32,926 bases of DNA from Marilutibacter maris (GTDB taxonomy: Bacteria; Pseudomonadota; Gammaproteobacteria; Xanthomonadales; Xanthomonadaceae). The notes beneath the pieces are model-generated. The model searched no databases. It was not told the origin of the DNA and worked only from the letters and a program-made list of their open reading frames with translations. Shown here in pieces: positions 30,985-32,926 of this stretch. The position numbers and the translations under genes were made by a program. Every line of letters starts with the position of its first letter. Position 1 is the stretch's first letter. The stretch is taken from contig NZ_VICD02000208.1 of NCBI RefSeq assembly GCF_006546735.2, forward strand, positions 1 to 32,926, given 5' to 3'.

Positions 30985-32926
30985 TCAGAACCACTGCCGC
31001 TGTTCGCCGCTGCCGTCGATGTTGCTGACGCAGCGCCCGCACAGCTGCGGATGCGCCGGATCGCTGCCGACGTCGGCGCGATGGTGCCAGCAACGCACGC
31101 ACTTGGGCTTGTCGGTCGCCGCCGCCTTCACCCCGTTGCCACCGGCAACCACGCTGACGTCGCCGCTGATGAACAGGAACCGCAGCTCGTCGGCCAGCGG
31201 CGCCAGCCAGGCCTGCTCGTCGTCGCCGACCGTGAGGGTGACCTCGGCATCCAGCGCCGCGCCGATCTCGCCGGCCGCGCGCATCGGCTCCAGCACCGCG
31301 CTGACCTGCTCGCGCAGCTCCAGCAGGCGGTCGAAGCGGGCCGCCGACAGCGGCGCGTCGGCCGGCATCGGCGCCAGCCCCTCGTACCAGGTCGCGAACA
31401 GCACATTGTCCAGGCGCGCACCGTCGGCGGGCGTCGGCAGGTAGCCCCACAACTCGTCGGCGGTGAAGCTCAGCACCGGCGCGATCCAGCGCACGAAGGC
31501 CTCGATGATGCGGAACATCGCGCTCTGCGCCGAACGGCGGCCGCGCGAATCCTCCTGCATGGTGTACAGGCGGTCCTTGGTGATGTCGAGATAGACCGAG
31601 CCCAGGTCGACGCTGCAGAAGTTCAGCAGCGCCTGCACGATCTCGGCGAAGTCGTAGCGCGCGTAGGCGGCCTTGATCTTCTCCTGCACCTCCCAGGCGC
31701 GATGCACGATCCAGCGGTCCAGCGCGACCATGTCGTCCAGCGCGCGCAGGTCGCGGGCCGGCTCGAAGCCGTGCAGGTTGGACAGCAGGAAGCGCGCGGT
31801 GTTGCGGATGCGGCGGTAGGCGTCGGCGTTGCGCTTGAGGATCTCCTGCGACAGCGACATCTCGTTGCTGTAGTCGGCCGAGGCGATCCACAGGCGCAGG
31901 ATGTCCGCGCCCAGGGTCTTCATGATGTCCTGCGGCTCGATGCCGTTGCCGAGCGACTTGGACATCTTGCGGCCCTTCTCGTCGACGGTGAAGCCGTGGG
32001 TCAGGCACTGGCGGTACGGCGCCGCCTTGTCCATCGCCACGCCGGTCAGCAGCGAGGACTGGAACCAGCCGCGGTGCTGGTCGGAGCCTTCCAGGTACAG
32101 GTCGGCCGGCTTGCCGAAGCCGCGCTCGACCAGCACCGCCTCGTGGGTAACGCCGGAGTCGAACCAGACGTCGAGGATGTCGGTGATCTTCTCGTAGTCG
32201 GCCGCCTCCTCGCCCAGCAGCTCGGCCGCGTCCAGGGTGTACCAGACGTCGACGCCGCCCTGCTCGACCCGCTCGGCGACCGCGCGCATCAGCTCGCTGC
32301 TGCGCGGATGCGGCTCGCCGCTTTGCCGGTGCACGAACAGCGCGATCGGCACGCCCCAGGTGCGCTGGCGCGAGATCGTCCAGTCCGGACGCCCCTCGAC
32401 CATGCCGGCGATGCGCGCCTCGCCCCACTTCGGGAACCAGCCGACGTTCTTGATCGCCGCCAGCGCGTCGTCGCGCAGATTGGCCTGCTCCATCGAGATG
32501 AACCACTGCGGGGTCGCGCGGAACGCGATCGGCGTCTTGTGGCGCCAGCAATGCGGATAGCTGTGCTCCAGCCTGGCGAACGCCAGCAGCGCGCCGCTCG
32601 CGCGCAGCGCCTCGACGATGGCGTCGTTGGCCTTCCAGATGTGCTGGCCGGCCAGCTCGGTGTCGCCGGCCGGCGGGGTGCCGGGCAGATAGACGCCGCG
32701 CCCGTCGACCGGGTTCAGCACGGCCGCGTCGTACTTCTCGATCAGACCGTAGCGGCGGGCGGCGGCATAGTCCTCCTGGCCGTGGCCGGGGGCGGTATGG
32801 ACCGCGCCGGTGCCGTCCTCGGCGGACACGTGGTCGCCGAGGATCAGCGGGATGTCGCGGGTCGCGTAGAACGGATGCGCGAGGACCAGGTTCTCCAGCG
32901 CGGCGCCGGCGACGCGGCCGTGCACG
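30985..32926 (-). CDS. ileS: Isoleucyl-tRNA synthetase, partial (C-terminal part)
   Basis: The 5' end lies beyond the right edge of the window; 646 codons are visible of about 940. They include part of the CP1 editing domain ([17 protein letters not shown]), the KMSKS signature in [17 protein letters not shown], the tRNA-binding helical domain and the C-terminal zinc-binding part (CVRCWHHR ... [11 protein letters not shown]). The HIGH motif would be outside. First gene of ileS-lspA. Confidence 0.97.
   Translation of the reverse strand, partial: VHGRVAGAALENLVLAHPFYATRDIPLILGDHVSAEDGTGAVHTAPGHGQEDYAAARRYGLIEKYDAAVLNPVDGRGVYLPGTPPAGDTELAGQHIWKANDAIVEALRASGALLAFARLEHSYPHCWRHKTPIAFRATPQWFISMEQANLRDDALAAIKNVGWFPKWGEARIAGMVEGRPDWTISRQRTWGVPIALFVHRQSGEPHPRSSELMRAVAERVEQGGVDVWYTLDAAELLGEEAADYEKITDILDVWFDSGVTHEAVLVERGFGKPADLYLEGSDQHRGWFQSSLLTGVAMDKAAPYRQCLTHGFTVDEKGRKMSKSLGNGIEPQDIMKTLGADILRLWIASADYSNEMSLSQEILKRNADAYRRIRNTARFLLSNLHGFEPARDLRALDDMVALDRWIVHRAWEVQEKIKAAYARYDFAEIVQALLNFCSVDLGSVYLDITKDRLYTMQEDSRGRRSAQSAMFRIIEAFVRWIAPVLSFTADELWGYLPTPADGARLDNVLFATWYEGLAPMPADAPLSAARFDRLLELREQVSAVLEPMRAAGEIGAALDAEVTLTVGDDEQAWLAPLADELRFLFISGDVSVVAGGNGVKAAATDKPKCVRCWHHRADVGSDPAHPQLCGRCVSNIDGSGEQRQWF

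Overview
This window is from a high-GC gammaproteobacterium of the Xanthomonadaceae, most likely Lysobacter or a close relative. The evidence is the gene order M48 protease - phoB - phoR - ppk - ppx, the creBCD locus, ispH-tRNA-Thr beside lspA-ileS, and GTAGGAGCGGCG... REP hairpins of the kind common in Lysobacter and Stenotrophomonas. No rRNA, insertion sequence, CRISPR array or integrase gene was seen.

Positions 1-9165 (+ strand) are a phosphate block: the C-terminal end of a BepA-like M48 protease, then phoB, phoR, ppk, ppx, a GT4-type glycosyltransferase and a PAP2 phosphatase. Two sets of 11-bp-phased Pho-box-like repeats stand upstream of phoB and of the glycosyltransferase/PAP2 pair. 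This suggests PhoB autoregulation and phosphate-starvation control of the envelope gene pair. REP/BIME repeats fill the gaps before phoB and after PAP2.

Positions 9492-14842 (- strand) hold a GNAT/nitrilase pair and creB-creC-creD. A perfect TTCAC-N6-TTCAC Cre box lies upstream of creD. Then come rlmJ (+), a CDF cation transporter (-), a GNAT acetyltransferase, a SAM methyltransferase with a winged-helix-like N-terminus, and mfd (+).

Positions 22563-27150 are the accessory island. Directly after mfd lies a tRNA-like sequence with a CCA end but a collapsed anticodon hairpin. It is followed by a cluster of integron attC sites without an integrase (CALIN): ten recognisable attC sites plus half-sites at the ends, carrying ten small gene cassettes, all on the + strand. 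Their base composition is clearly lower in GC than the flanks. Cargo includes a ClpX-type zinc-finger protein, a zinc-ribbon membrane protein, a GFA-family protein, an Excalibur-domain protein, membrane proteins and several unknowns. In seven of the ten cassettes the gene's stop codon lies inside the attC R'' core.

Positions 27155-29158 carry a small methyltransferase, a membrane protein, a small basic protein and an ABM-like protein. The window ends with conserved minus-strand genes: tRNA-Thr(CGT) with its terminator, ispH, lspA and the C-terminal two thirds of ileS.
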